From Thermoplasmata archaeon (lineage in GTDB: Archaea; Thermoplasmatota; Thermoplasmata; Lutacidiplasmatales; UBA184), in assembly GCA_021819135.1 (NCBI GenBank), contig JAKASE010000020.1, positions 1-41,674 on the forward strand: DNA of 41,674 nucleotides, written 5' to 3'. Positions 1-7,951 of this stretch are shown here, one piece after another. The notes below the pieces were generated by a model. It searched no databases, was not told the DNA's origin, and saw nothing but the letters and a program-made list of their open reading frames with translations. Position 1 is the first letter of the stretch. Each line of letters begins with the position of its first letter. The position numbers and the translations under genes are program-made.

Positions 1-60
1 CGGCGGAAGTTCGGGCTTGGCGGGTCCGGCATGACCTCCCGAAAGCGTCGGCGACGATAG
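1..60 (+). CDS. Possible 3' end of an upstream gene (partial)
   Basis: Frame 1 is open from the window edge to a TAG at 58-60 and would encode a 19-residue tail that is rich in arginine and lysine. A hairpin-like dyad follows at 79-108, which fits the end of a transcript. Nothing in the tail identifies a family. An open frame this short in GC-rich DNA is weak evidence, so it may not be a gene. Confidence 0.25.
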   Translation, partial: RRKFGLGGSGMTSRKRRRR

Positions 61-78
61 TACTTTCGTCGCAGTCAC

Positions 79-108
79 CTCGAGAGCTCCGTCAGGGAGC
101 CGCTCGAG
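79..108. other. Imperfect inverted repeat between the window edge and the first pilin gene
   Basis: CTCGAG at 79-84 is repeated at 103-108 and GCTCC at 86-90 faces GGAGC at 96-100, giving a nested dyad with a short loop. It could form an RNA hairpin at the end of the putative upstream gene. No T-run follows, so a terminator role is only a guess. Otherwise bases 61-338 hold only the promoter-like element at 272-281. Confidence 0.35.
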
Positions 109-271
109 TTGGGCTACACACTCCTAGCGTCGTGGGGGTCGGGGCCGATTACGCTCGATGCCGAGCTCTGTGGGCCCACTACCGTGCGCTGGTGTGTCAA
201 TATGCGTATCCGTGCGTATTACGACTATTGACGATGTCGAGTTCGACACTGGTTGTGCAGTGGACCTCAAG

Positions 272-281
272 TTTCAAATAC
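272..281 (+). promoter_or_regulatory. TATA-like element for the first pilin gene
   Basis: A locally AT-rich TTTCAAATAC-like stretch in otherwise GC-rich DNA. A start about 27 bases downstream would leave a leader of about 35 bases that contains the GGAGGA ribosome binding site at 324-329, so this mRNA is probably leadered, unlike many others here. Confidence 0.4.
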
Positions 282-338
282 GAGTTGTCGAGCATACCGT
301 CACCCGCGGGTCCCACGACCCTCGGAGGAAACAAGCGA

Positions 339-914
339 ATGAACGTCTTTGGCAAGAGAGAACGAAGCTGGAGAAAGGCGCGAAAGCGCGGGGTCTCGCC
401 GATCATCGCGACGATTCTGCTCGTCGCGATCACGGTCGTGCTGGCCGCCGTGCTGTACGTCCTGATCTCCGGATTGACGAAGGGCCCGGGTAGCACTCCT
501 CTCGGGAGCGCGTTCGGGTTCGGGACGATCAGCCAACACACCGGGTCCACGACTGGGTCCGCGTGGTGCAAGAGCGTGGCGAACGTTGCCTGCTATGAGA
601 TTACCGGCTCGTCCTTCACGAGCGGGCTGACCGTATCGGGAATCAACTTCGCGGTCAAAGACAACACCGGGGCGATCAAGGGAACAATATTCCTTGTCTC
701 CTTGGACCAGACCAGTTACATCTCAGAAACCAGCGGGGGCACTTGGGGAACACCGACCGGGTCGGAGATTACGACCTCGACCACTCTCAGCTCGACCGTA
801 TCAATCTGGGTCGACTCCGGCGCTGCCACCGGAGTGTTCGGCAGCGGATGGACAATCACGGCGTACGGCTCGGGCTCCTTCTCGAGTTCGGTCGGGCCGC
901 AGTCTCTCCCGTAG
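339..914 (+). CDS. Type IV pilin-like protein with class III signal peptide
   Basis: A 191-residue protein with a basic N-terminus, a prepilin-peptidase site after Arg17-Gly18 (KRG|VSPII) and a continuous hydrophobic helix at about 19-44, the layout of the archaeal type IV pilin N-terminal domain. The rest is Ser/Thr/Gly-rich and should lie outside the membrane. Cys77 and Cys85 could form a disulfide. The start at 339 has GGAGGA nine bases upstream; an upstream in-frame ATG at 132 would place about 70 non-pilin-like residues ahead of the signal and is rejected. It would be processed by a PibD/EppA-type peptidase and assembled into a pilus or left as a surface protein. It is the first of three pilin-like genes in the first 4.4 kb. 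Confidence 0.8.
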   Translation: MNVFGKRERSWRKARKRGVSPIIATILLVAITVVLAAVLYVLISGLTKGPGSTPLGSAFGFGTISQHTGSTTGSAWCKSVANVACYEITGSSFTSGLTVSGINFAVKDNTGAIKGTIFLVSLDQTSYISETSGGTWGTPTGSEITTSTTLSSTVSIWVDSGAATGVFGSGWTITAYGSGSFSSSVGPQSLP

Positions 915-935
915 GGAAGGCCTCGCTCCGCAGCC

Positions 936-961
936 AACCCTCCCGTGAATGCGGGAGGGTT
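936..961 (+). terminator. Perfect 10-bp hairpin after the pilin gene, followed by a T-rich tract
   Basis: AACCCTCCCG at 936-945 and CGGGAGGGTT at 952-961 are perfect inverted repeats around a six-base loop, 22 bases after the stop codon. A T-rich CTTTTTCCTT tract follows at 981-990. Archaeal terminators depend mainly on T-runs, so the hairpin may stabilise the 3' end while the T tract terminates. Confidence 0.55.
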
Positions 962-1378
962 CAACCTCTTCCATTCCCTTCTTTTTCCTTGGTTTGGCGG
1001 GGTCCGGGGTCTCGCCCGACTCAAATCAGAGAGTCCGCCCTTGCCCAACCTTTCACGGAGAGATCGCGAGTCTTTCGCGCTCCCTGTCACAGGGGCACGC
1101 CCCCGGTCCGGTCGAAGTCCCCTCCGTTTCGGGCGCTTGAGCTCTCGCTCTACTCCTGGCGTGGGTGGCACCGAGGATGTCGCACAGGACCGACCCGTCC
1201 GAAAGACTGCCCCCGCGGCGGATACTCTGCCGGGGGACCAGCCACATTCCGAAGGCGATTGCGGTGGCCCAGCTCCGCTCACATCCCGCGGTCCCGGGTA
1301 GTTTGACTCTGAGCCAAAGGGCCCCGATAGAGAGCGGACCCGGCTTCCACCCGGACTGGTACTCCGGCTCTGCCGAAC

Positions 1379-1388
1379 ATTAATAAAG
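1379..1388 (+). promoter_or_regulatory. TATA box for the second pilin-like gene
   Basis: ATTAATAAAG is centred about 28 bases before the ATG at 1412, so the mRNA is expected to be leaderless. This supports 1412 over the GTG at 1388, which lies at the edge of the box itself. Confidence 0.6.
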
Positions 1389-1411
1389 TGGACCCTTGCA
1401 TTTCAGAAGCG

Positions 1412-2173
1412 ATGAGCCATCGACATCGCTGGTTTCGCCGGAGACGGTCCGGTATCTCGGAGATCATCGGGGCGGTGCTCTTGATCGGACTTACCATCAT
1501 TGCAGGTACTCTGCTTTGGTCTTTCCGGCCGGTCCTGCCACAGGCGCCGCCTCAGATTGGGGTGTCGTTGCTCACGGGTCTGGACGCGCCCGTTTGGGGA
1601 GATCCCACCGACATGAACGGTGGCACGTACAACGTGATGAACGCCAGCGAGATCGTCTTTTCAGGCATATCTCCGTCCAACATTCCATTGTCGGAGCTCA
1701 CGCTGACCTTCCTGTGCGATGGTCAGTACGGAGAAGCCAATGCGTCACAAGGCGGTGTTGGAACCACAACCGCCACCACCATTCTGATCCAGGGCTCACT
1801 TGCCTCCATGACCTGGTACCCGGGATACGGGTCGTACCCCAGCAGCGGGCCGAAGCTCGGGTACTGCGCCAACTTCAACGCTGGCGGATACGGCGGCGGG
1901 GCCTTCGGGGTCTACTTCAATCGGCTCGGCCTCTTCGACCCCATCCGGATGGGAGACACCACGCTGCAGCCCGGTGACACGTACATCCTCTATGTTCACA
2001 CCGGTTGCACTCCACTGGACCAGGGCCGGTGTGATGCGGATGATTACCACGGCGCTCCGCCTTGGTGCTTCACCGATCCCGGCGCCTGCACGATTCAGCT
2101 GACCTACAATGGCGGCACGCCGTACGTGGTCGCGAACATTCCCGTGACGGGGCTGGCCCCTCCGAGCACGTAG
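1412..2173 (+). CDS. Type IV pilin-like surface protein
   Basis: A 253-residue protein that begins with an Arg-rich stretch (residues 8-12), then a likely prepilin cleavage site after Gly14 (RRSG|ISEII) and a hydrophobic helix at about 15-37. The ectodomain is Gly/Pro/Thr-rich and has at least six cysteines, several in the last 60 residues, suggesting disulfides or metal binding outside the cell. The start is set by the TATA box 28 bases upstream. It lies on the same strand as the pilin-like genes at 339 and 2897, so the three may be subunits or minor pilins of one filament. No specific function can be assigned to the ectodomain. Confidence 0.7.
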   Translation: MSHRHRWFRRRRSGISEIIGAVLLIGLTIIAGTLLWSFRPVLPQAPPQIGVSLLTGLDAPVWGDPTDMNGGTYNVMNASEIVFSGISPSNIPLSELTLTFLCDGQYGEANASQGGVGTTTATTILIQGSLASMTWYPGYGSYPSSGPKLGYCANFNAGGYGGGAFGVYFNRLGLFDPIRMGDTTLQPGDTYILYVHTGCTPLDQGRCDADDYHGAPPWCFTDPGACTIQLTYNGGTPYVVANIPVTGLAPPST

Positions 2174-2206
2174 CGGTCCGCGAGGAGATCCCGAATTGAG
2201 GTCCGT

Positions 2207-2719
2207 ATGAGGCTCGGCCGTCGGAAGGCGATCGGCTACGCGGTCGTGGCCGCCACCGGATTGGTGATCGTCCTCATCGTGTTGATCGGTTTCGGATACC
2301 TCGCGCTCCCCTCGAAGTCGCCCGCCCCGGTCACGATCGCAGAGTCCCAGTTCACGATCCTCGAAGGAAAGAACGCATCGGGAGGGTACTGGTTCGGATT
2401 CAACCAGGCGAACCTCACCATCGTGAATGCGGACCAGTACAACTACTCTGGACTGAACGGTTATCCCACGACCGTCCAGCCTGGCGCCACGTTCGGGGTC
2501 GTCGTGGTCCTGTGGAACCACGACGCTCAGAACCACACCGTCTACTCGGTGGACGTAAGCCCGCCGTTCACCTACGTGAACAGCGATCCCGCGATCCCGG
2601 TCTCCGTGCCGGCCGGCTACGACAGCGCCGGCTTCACCTTCACAGTCCAAGCACCGAATGACGCGGGTGCCTCGCTGACCCTCGTCATGACGATCAATGC
2701 GCTCCTGCCCCCTCCGTAG
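2207..2719 (+). CDS. Membrane-anchored extracytoplasmic protein of unknown function
   Basis: A 170-residue protein with basic residues at the N-terminus, one membrane helix at about 9-32 and a C-terminal domain of about 130 residues rich in Val, Thr, Asn and Pro. The alternating hydrophobic pattern suggests a beta-sandwich. There is no prepilin cleavage motif, so it is more likely N-anchored than a pilin. It starts 33 bases after the second pilin-like gene, with GAGGT at 2198-2202 as a ribosome binding site, so the two are probably cotranscribed. A pilus-accessory role is inference from position only. Confidence 0.6.
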   Translation: MRLGRRKAIGYAVVAATGLVIVLIVLIGFGYLALPSKSPAPVTIAESQFTILEGKNASGGYWFGFNQANLTIVNADQYNYSGLNGYPTTVQPGATFGVVVVLWNHDAQNHTVYSVDVSPPFTYVNSDPAIPVSVPAGYDSAGFTFTVQAPNDAGASLTLVMTINALLPPP

Positions 2720-2840
2720 CTCTCCGAAGGGAACGCTCCTGTCGGCGTACCCAAACGCGTCGGATCCAACCGCATCTCGTGGGGGTACCCACGCCGTATT
2801 CAGACGGATCACTGACCCGGTGGAGTGGGCCGAGAACAAC

Positions 2841-2850
2841 GTCTAAATAG
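2841..2850 (+). promoter_or_regulatory. TATA-like element for the PKD pilin-like gene
   Basis: GTCTAAATAG stands out in GC-rich DNA. A start about 27 bases downstream would leave a leader of roughly 20-30 bases before the ATG at 2897. Confidence 0.45.
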
Positions 2851-2896
2851 GCGGCCCCCGCCTCTAATCTTGCGGGTCCCGCCGGACCCCGTCAAC

Positions 2897-4366
2897 ATGA
2901 CGATGGTATCCCGTTCGTCCGTGCGCGCGCGCGCGAGCCGGGGGGGTCGCCGCAGGATGCGCCGATCCCGCCGAAAGCGTGGGGTCTCCGACGTGGTGGC
3001 GACGATCATCCTTCTCGCCATGACCGTCACCCTCTTTTCCGCGATCTTTGCGTTTGTCACGACGTTCCCCCGACCTCCAGCGCAGAACTCGAACCAATTC
3101 CAGGCGACCTTGGTCTACGGGGGCACATCCGGCTCCCCCGTCGTGGTCGGAGTGAACATTACACATCTCGCAGGCCCCTCGGTCCCGTCCACGGCGTCGG
3201 TCTACCTCAAGTCCGCGTTGCATCCCACCCAGTGTCCCTTCACCGGCGCCGTCCCCGTCTCCCAAGGGATCGGTTCGACCGCATGGAGTCTCGGTCAGGT
3301 GTGGGTGGGGAACTTTGCCTCGTTCCCGGCCTGTGGCGGAACGTACGCCGGCGATTCCCTGAGCGACAACATCACGGTCTACATCATCAACCAGAACAAC
3401 ATGATCTTCACCGTCGTCCTCCCGGGTCAGGGGATCGGAACCCCTCCGGCAATCACGTCCGTGCGATACAGTCCGGACCCGCTGGCAACAGGGACGCAGT
3501 TCTGGGTCAACGCGACGATCGTCGGCTCGGTCAAGCCGAACTCCGTCTACCTCAACCTCGGCTCGGCACCGGGCTTCCCCGCCCCGGTCAAGATGACTTA
3601 CTTCGCCTCCAGCGGTACCTGGTCCTACGCTGGCAGCGGGATCGCGCAGTCGGGGATCTACAGCGGGTTCATCAACGCTACCGGTACAAGCGGGCAGACA
3701 ACGGCCAGTGGGCTCACAATCACAGTGGTTAGTGCCGGGGGTATGTTTGCAAGTATCGCGGCGACCCCTACGTCAGGTCAGACCCCTCTCAGCGTCAGCT
3801 TTTCGGCCACCGTCGGAGGGGCGAACGGCACCCTCAGCTTCCAGTGGATGTTCGGGGACGGTTCTCCTTCCGTCACCTCCCCCAATCCTTGGACATCACA
3901 CACGTACACCACTCTGGGAAGCTTCCTCGCGTCCGTCGTCGTGACGGACTCCAGCGGCCACCAGGCGACCGCGTCCGTGACGATCTCTGTCACTCCCCCC
4001 GACCTCGTGTACGGAGTCACGACCGCCAACAACCACAATGTGGCGTACGGTTGCGTGTACAGTTACAGTGGTTGGAACTGTCCGAACATCTTCTATCGGG
4101 TCTGGAACAATGGGAGTTTCTCGGTGATCATCCAAGGCACGGAGTACGCGAACGGCTCTTCGTCAGGGAACGTGGCGACCGACTCCGTCGGGCCGATGAC
4201 TCTCACCGCCGGCCAATCCACGGGTCAGATGACCGCGTTCTCCGGTTTCCAACCGTCGCAGACCGATACCTACACCTTCACTCTCATCCTGACGGTTACC
4301 CAGCAGTCCACCGGGGCCTTTGTGGGGTACATTCACCAGACCGTCACCGTATCGATCACCGGATAA
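2897..4366 (+). CDS. Pilin-like N-terminus fused to a long ectodomain with a PKD domain
   Basis: A 489-residue protein. A strongly basic leader (residues 9-28) ends in RKRG|VSDVVAT, a class III signal peptide site after Gly29, followed by a hydrophobic helix to about residue 52. Residues of about 280-365 form a PKD domain, recognised by the FGDG motif, the following SHTY and the VTDSSGH strand. The remaining ectodomain is Thr/Ser/Asn-rich, as in exported archaeal proteins. PKD domains are common in archaeal surface and adhesion proteins. The ATG at 2897 is preferred because 2825 precedes the TATA-like box; the ATG at 2903 is also possible. It may be an adhesin or a tip pilin; that is inference. 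Confidence 0.7.
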   Translation: MTMVSRSSVRARASRGGRRRMRRSRRKRGVSDVVATIILLAMTVTLFSAIFAFVTTFPRPPAQNSNQFQATLVYGGTSGSPVVVGVNITHLAGPSVPSTASVYLKSALHPTQCPFTGAVPVSQGIGSTAWSLGQVWVGNFASFPACGGTYAGDSLSDNITVYIINQNNMIFTVVLPGQGIGTPPAITSVRYSPDPLATGTQFWVNATIVGSVKPNSVYLNLGSAPGFPAPVKMTYFASSGTWSYAGSGIAQSGIYSGFINATGTSGQTTASGLTITVVSAGGMFASIAATPTSGQTPLSVSFSATVGGANGTLSFQWMFGDGSPSVTSPNPWTSHTYTTLGSFLASVVVTDSSGHQATASVTISVTPPDLVYGVTTANNHNVAYGCVYSYSGWNCPNIFYRVWNNGSFSVIIQGTEYANGSSSGNVATDSVGPMTLTAGQSTGQMTAFSGFQPSQTDTYTFTLILTVTQQSTGAFVGYIHQTVTVSITG

Positions 4367-4452
4367 CCTCGACTCGGCGAGTCCCGTGCCATCGCCGCAC
4401 GGTCGCGGAGAGCAGCGGTCGAAATGACCGACCTTGGATGGACCTCTCTCCC

Positions 4453-5547
4453 TCATCCGCCCGTTGATAGTGGCCTTCCTTCCGTCAGCGCTGCCCCGCA
4501 CTTCCAGCACGTGGTCTCGTTCTCGTAAACGACCGCGTTGCACTGGGGACAGGTTCTCTCGCGGACGGTCGATGAGGAGGGCGGTGTAGAGATCGCACTG
4601 CGAGCGCCCTTCCCTCCCGCACTGGGGAGGGCAGTACCGCCTCCGTCAGGAGGAGTCGTGGGCGGCACGGGACCCGCCGCTCTTTCGGCCGCCTCCTTGC
4701 GCCGCCGCTCCCGGTTCTTGAAGAGCATGTAGAACACGAGGATCAGGTAGAACGGCGCGGCGAGATAGAGCAGGACCGTGATGAAGATCGTCCCGATGAG
4801 CTCCCCGTAGGTGGTGGCGTAGTCGCCCACGACCGGACCCTCGAGACCGTTGTACGTGGGGTCTCCGACCAGGTTCTGATAGAACGACTTCCCTGAGGTG
4901 AGGTTCCGGGTGTAGACCCCGAGCTGCCACTCCCAGATGTTGTTCGAGCCGATCCGGTAGTGGAACGTCACCGGCTGCGTGCCGTTCAGCTGGGCAGAGG
5001 TGAACGAGGTGACGTTGAGCTGGTGGAACGGATAGCCCGAGGAGCACCACGTCGGGGGGGACGTGCTGGTCGCCCCCGGGCAGGTACTGATGTACAGCTC
5101 GAGCAGGTACGGACTCGAGTTGCCCTTGGGGACCCCCGCCGGGTTCAGCCAGACGGTCCAGGTGAAGTTGGTGGCGGTAGTTCCCGTGTACGGGGAGACC
5201 GACGCGTTCTCGAGCAGCGCCGCCCCGTTCGTTCCCGCGAGGGTCGTGAGGGATGACGCGGGCCCGATCGGGGTACGGATCTCTTGCGTGATCACGAGCG
5301 TGGCGACCGGCGCGACGATGAGAATCACGACGATCCCCGTGATCGCGAGATATCGGGGGCGCTTGAGGCCGAGCCAGATCGGTAGCGCGAGCCCGAAGAT
5401 GAGCATCGCGGGGATGGCGAGGAGCTGGCCGTCCGGGATGTAGACGTACGTCGCGAAGACGACGAGGATCGTGATCGCGACCAGGAACACCTTGCCGAGC
5501 GGCTTCTGGACGAAACCCCTAAGTCCGCTCGCCTGCTGTTGCTGCAC
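4453..5547 (-). CDS. Polytopic membrane protein with extracytoplasmic domain and C-terminal zinc ribbon
   Basis: A 364-residue protein with three N-terminal membrane helices (about 18-37, 41-61, 66-88), a Ser/Thr/Asn-rich domain of about 150 residues expected outside the cell, a fourth helix at about 245-275, a basic linker and a zinc ribbon at the end (Cys333, Cys336, Cys347, Cys350; CPQC...CWKC). With four helices the N-terminus and the ribbon should both be cytosolic. The ATG has a TATA box about 30 bases upstream. It runs convergent to the PKD pilin gene and divergent from apgM. No family is recognised. The membrane-plus-ribbon plan also appears in the 994-residue protein at 14991-17975. 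Confidence 0.65.
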   Translation of the reverse strand: MQQQQASGLRGFVQKPLGKVFLVAITILVVFATYVYIPDGQLLAIPAMLIFGLALPIWLGLKRPRYLAITGIVVILIVAPVATLVITQEIRTPIGPASSLTTLAGTNGAALLENASVSPYTGTTATNFTWTVWLNPAGVPKGNSSPYLLELYISTCPGATSTSPPTWCSSGYPFHQLNVTSFTSAQLNGTQPVTFHYRIGSNNIWEWQLGVYTRNLTSGKSFYQNLVGDPTYNGLEGPVVGDYATTYGELIGTIFITVLLYLAAPFYLILVFYMLFKNRERRRKEAAERAAGPVPPTTPPDGGGTALPSAGGKGARSAISTPPSSSTVRERTCPQCNAVVYENETTCWKCGAALTEGRPLSTGG

Positions 5548-5573
5548 GGAACGGGGGGGCAGGCCGGCCGCCC

Positions 5574-5581
5574 CTTATAAG
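5574..5581 (-). promoter_or_regulatory. Palindromic TATA box between two divergent genes
   Basis: CTTATAAG is a perfect palindrome centred about 30 bases before the minus-strand ATG at 5547, which makes it a good leaderless promoter for the zinc-ribbon membrane protein. It is too close to the apgM start (9 bases after 5578) to serve that gene in the usual geometry. Confidence 0.6.
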
Positions 5582-5586
5582 TGTAC

Positions 5587-6927
5587 ATGGAAGAAACCGG
5601 GTCAGCGGAAAGGCCGTCCGCGCCCGCATCCGCGCTGATCGTGCTGGACGGTCTCGGCGACCGTCCGCATCCCGAGACCGGTGGCCGGAGCCCCGTGGAG
5701 GCCGCGGCGACCCCGAACCTCGACCGGCTGCTCGAGCGGGGCCAGATCGGATCGCTGGTGGTCGTCGGCCCCGGGGTGGCGCCCGAGTCGGACGCGGGGG
5801 TCTTCTCCCTGCTTGGATACGATCCCGTGACCGATTCCCCGGGTCGGGGGGTGCTCGAGGCGCTCGGGGTCGAGATCCCGCTCGCCCCGGGCGATGTCGC
5901 CTTCCGTCTCAACTTCGCGACCACGGACGGCTCGGGTAACGTCCTCGACTCGCGCGTCGGCCGCTCGCTCTCCACCGGCGAGTCCCGCGACCTCGCTCGG
6001 GGGGTCACCGACGCCGGAGTGCTCCTGGACCGTGGGATCCGGGCGGAGGTGCGGGCGACGGTCGGCCACCGGGGCGTTCTCTGGCTCCGCCCCGAGTCGG
6101 GAGGGGCGCTCTCCCCGAACGTCTCGAACGCGGACCCGTTCTATGAGAAGGTCGGCGGCATGGGCCAAGCCCGGAGGCCCGAGAGCCCCCGCATCCTGAC
6201 CGTGGAACCCCTCGACGCCACCCCGGAGGCCCGACGGACGGCCGAGGCGGTCAATCTCTTCCTCGAACGGACGGGCCCCGTCCTCGCCGGCCACCGGGTG
6301 AACGCGCGCCGCGCGATGGGCGGCAAGAAGATCGCGAACGCGTTCCTCCTCCGGAACGGGGGGTCGATCCCCGAGAAGCCTCCCGAGCCGTTCGCCCAAC
6401 GGTACGGGTTACAGGGCGCGGCGCTGACCGAGATGCCGGTCGAGCGGGGGATCGCCCGGATCCTTGGGCTCGCGGACGAGTACGTCGGGCCAATGGGACC
6501 GGACCGTGACGCCGGGTACCGCGAGCGGGCGATTCGGACTCGAGGGCTCCTCCTGCGATTCCCGTTCGTCTATGTCCATTTGAAGGGACCCGACGAACCC
6601 GGGCACGACGGGGACGCCCGCCGCAAACAGGAGATCATCGAGGCGATCGACCGGTCGTTCTTCGGGCCATTCCTCGATGGTCTCGACCTTTCCCGGGTCC
6701 GCATCGCGGTCACGGCCGACCATGCCACGCCGGCGATCCTCAAGGGGCACTCCGACGACCCGGTCCCGTACCTCCTGGTCGGCGCCTCCATCGAGGCGAC
6801 CCCGGGCCCCGGACCGTTCGAGTTCGGCGAGACCGCCGCCTCCCGGGGCTCCCTCGGGAATCTGCGGGGGCCGGATGTCCTGGCCCGCCTCCTCGGCCGG
6901 CGGTCGGGTGGCGCCCCCGTGCCATGA
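5587..6927 (+). CDS. apgM: 2,3-bisphosphoglycerate-independent phosphoglycerate mutase, archaeal type
   Basis: Interconverts 3- and 2-phosphoglycerate in glycolysis and gluconeogenesis. The 446-residue protein belongs to the alkaline-phosphatase fold. It shows the N-terminal metal motif VLDGLGDRP (19-27), the ESDAGVFSLLGYDP segment with the likely nucleophile Ser68, a KGPDEPGHDGD metal motif in the C-terminal third, and ADHATP with a following GHSDDPVP. Length is near the family's usual size. The ATG at 5587 is chosen; a GTG at 5581 adds only two residues and lies next to the TATA palindrome. The stop overlaps the ATG of the next gene by four bases (ATGA), so apgM, trm5 and ppsA form an operon. 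Where its own promoter lies is unclear. Confidence 0.93.
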   Translation: MEETGSAERPSAPASALIVLDGLGDRPHPETGGRSPVEAAATPNLDRLLERGQIGSLVVVGPGVAPESDAGVFSLLGYDPVTDSPGRGVLEALGVEIPLAPGDVAFRLNFATTDGSGNVLDSRVGRSLSTGESRDLARGVTDAGVLLDRGIRAEVRATVGHRGVLWLRPESGGALSPNVSNADPFYEKVGGMGQARRPESPRILTVEPLDATPEARRTAEAVNLFLERTGPVLAGHRVNARRAMGGKKIANAFLLRNGGSIPEKPPEPFAQRYGLQGAALTEMPVERGIARILGLADEYVGPMGPDRDAGYRERAIRTRGLLLRFPFVYVHLKGPDEPGHDGDARRKQEIIEAIDRSFFGPFLDGLDLSRVRIAVTADHATPAILKGHSDDPVPYLLVGASIEATPGPGPFEFGETAASRGSLGNLRGPDVLARLLGRRSGGAPVP

Positions 6928-7946
6928 GCTCGGAGGGACTGCGGGTCCCCCGGTCGCGGGGCGAGGGAGCGCGGCAGGTCCTGATCGAGTCTCACCTCCT
7001 CGAGCCGGGCCGCGCAATCCTTCGGGAGGAGGATTACCTCGTCCTTCCGCTGGTTCCCGGTGCCCGTCCTCCCGAAGGCCTGGGCACGATCGTGACCCGA
7101 GAGTTCCCGCCGGTGCCGAGCTCCGCCTCCTCGGACTACCGGGATCGACTGTCGGGCCCTCCCGAGTTCAAGGCCCGGCTCCCCCGCTCCTTCGACGTCG
7201 TGGGCGACATCGTCCTGGTCCGGATCCCGGAGGAGCTCGAGGAACACCGGGAGAAGATCGGCTCGGCGCTCCTCGAGTTCGTCCCGGGCGCCCGGATCGT
7301 CGGCGCCGATCGGGGGGTCCACGGCACGGAACGTCTGCGTTCGGTCGAGCGGATCGCCGGAACGGGCGGCTGGACGACGCGGCACCGCGAGAACGGGATC
7401 GAGCTCACCGTCAACGTCGAGAAGGCGTACTTCTCCCCCCGGCTCGCCCGCGAGCACGACCGGGTGGCCCAGGCGGTCCGGCCCGGCGAACGCGTCTACG
7501 ACCTCTGCTGCGGCGTCGCGCCGTTCGCGTTCACGATCGCCCGGGGCGGGCGGGCAGGGGCGATCACGGCGGTCGACGCGAATCCCTCGGCGATCGAGCT
7601 CGCCCGTTCGACCGCTCGTCGATACGCCTTCGGGTCCCGGGTGACGCTCGTGGAGGCGCGGCTCGAGTCGTTCCTCCCCGGTGCCGAGCCCCGGGAGCTG
7701 GTGGTGCTCAATCTCCCTCGCGAAGGGATTAAGTACCTATCCTCGGTGGCTCGGGTGATCGCGCCGCAGGGCCGACTCTTCTACTACGAAGTGACGGCTC
7801 GGGCCGAGCTCGACACGAGGGCGAAGGTGGTCTCGGACACGCTCGGCACCGGGGCGGACTGGCGCGCCTCCGACGTGCACGTCGTGCATCCGTACTCCCC
7901 GTCCAGCGACCTGGTCGCGTTCACGTTCGAGCGCGGGAGCCGCTGA
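6924..7946 (+). CDS. trm5: tRNA (guanine37-N1)-methyltransferase, Trm5 family
   Basis: Transfers a methyl group from S-adenosylmethionine to N1 of G37 in tRNA, which guards the reading frame and is the first step to wyosine. The 340-residue protein has an N-terminal part compatible with the small D1 domain (about 1-75), a middle domain and a Rossmann methyltransferase with the SAM loop DLCCGVAPF (193-201), VDAN after strand 2 (217-220) and the NLP catalytic motif at 263-265. The length suggests Trm5 rather than the shorter Taw2 aminocarboxypropyl transferase, which has a related core; a bifunctional Taw22 type is not excluded. It is translationally coupled to apgM and followed by ppsA after five bases. 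Taw1, the next pathway enzyme, is at 34818. Confidence 0.85.
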   Translation: MSSEGLRVPRSRGEGARQVLIESHLLEPGRAILREEDYLVLPLVPGARPPEGLGTIVTREFPPVPSSASSDYRDRLSGPPEFKARLPRSFDVVGDIVLVRIPEELEEHREKIGSALLEFVPGARIVGADRGVHGTERLRSVERIAGTGGWTTRHRENGIELTVNVEKAYFSPRLAREHDRVAQAVRPGERVYDLCCGVAPFAFTIARGGRAGAITAVDANPSAIELARSTARRYAFGSRVTLVEARLESFLPGAEPRELVVLNLPREGIKYLSSVARVIAPQGRLFYYEVTARAELDTRAKVVSDTLGTGADWRASDVHVVHPYSPSSDLVAFTFERGSR

Positions 7947-7951
7947 GCCCG

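Larger units (their letters stand above)
915..1411. other. Long intergenic region without a convincing gene
   Basis: About 500 bases between two pilin-like genes. Open frames here have no recognisable protein character. It contains the hairpin at 936-961, a second hairpin at 1210-1236 (CCCCC...GGGGG outside GGC...GCC, with a two-base bulge) and the promoter at 1379-1388. I see no tRNA T-arm and no known RNA motif. An unrecognised non-coding RNA cannot be excluded. Confidence 0.5.

Noticed and set aside
132-338. N-terminal extension of the first pilin-like protein
   Set aside because: It would push the prepilin signal peptide about 70 residues inward, and a good ribbon of ribosome-binding bases precedes the ATG at 339.
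1100-1125. A GGTCCGGTCGAAGTCC stretch that resembles a tRNA T-arm
   Set aside because: The stem does not pair over five bases with a seven-base loop and no acceptor or anticodon arm could be folded around it.
945-1301. Plus-strand frames in the gap between the first two pilin genes
   Set aside because: They overlap the hairpins, have no domain, no ribosome binding site and no promoter at the right distance, and composition unlike the neighbours.
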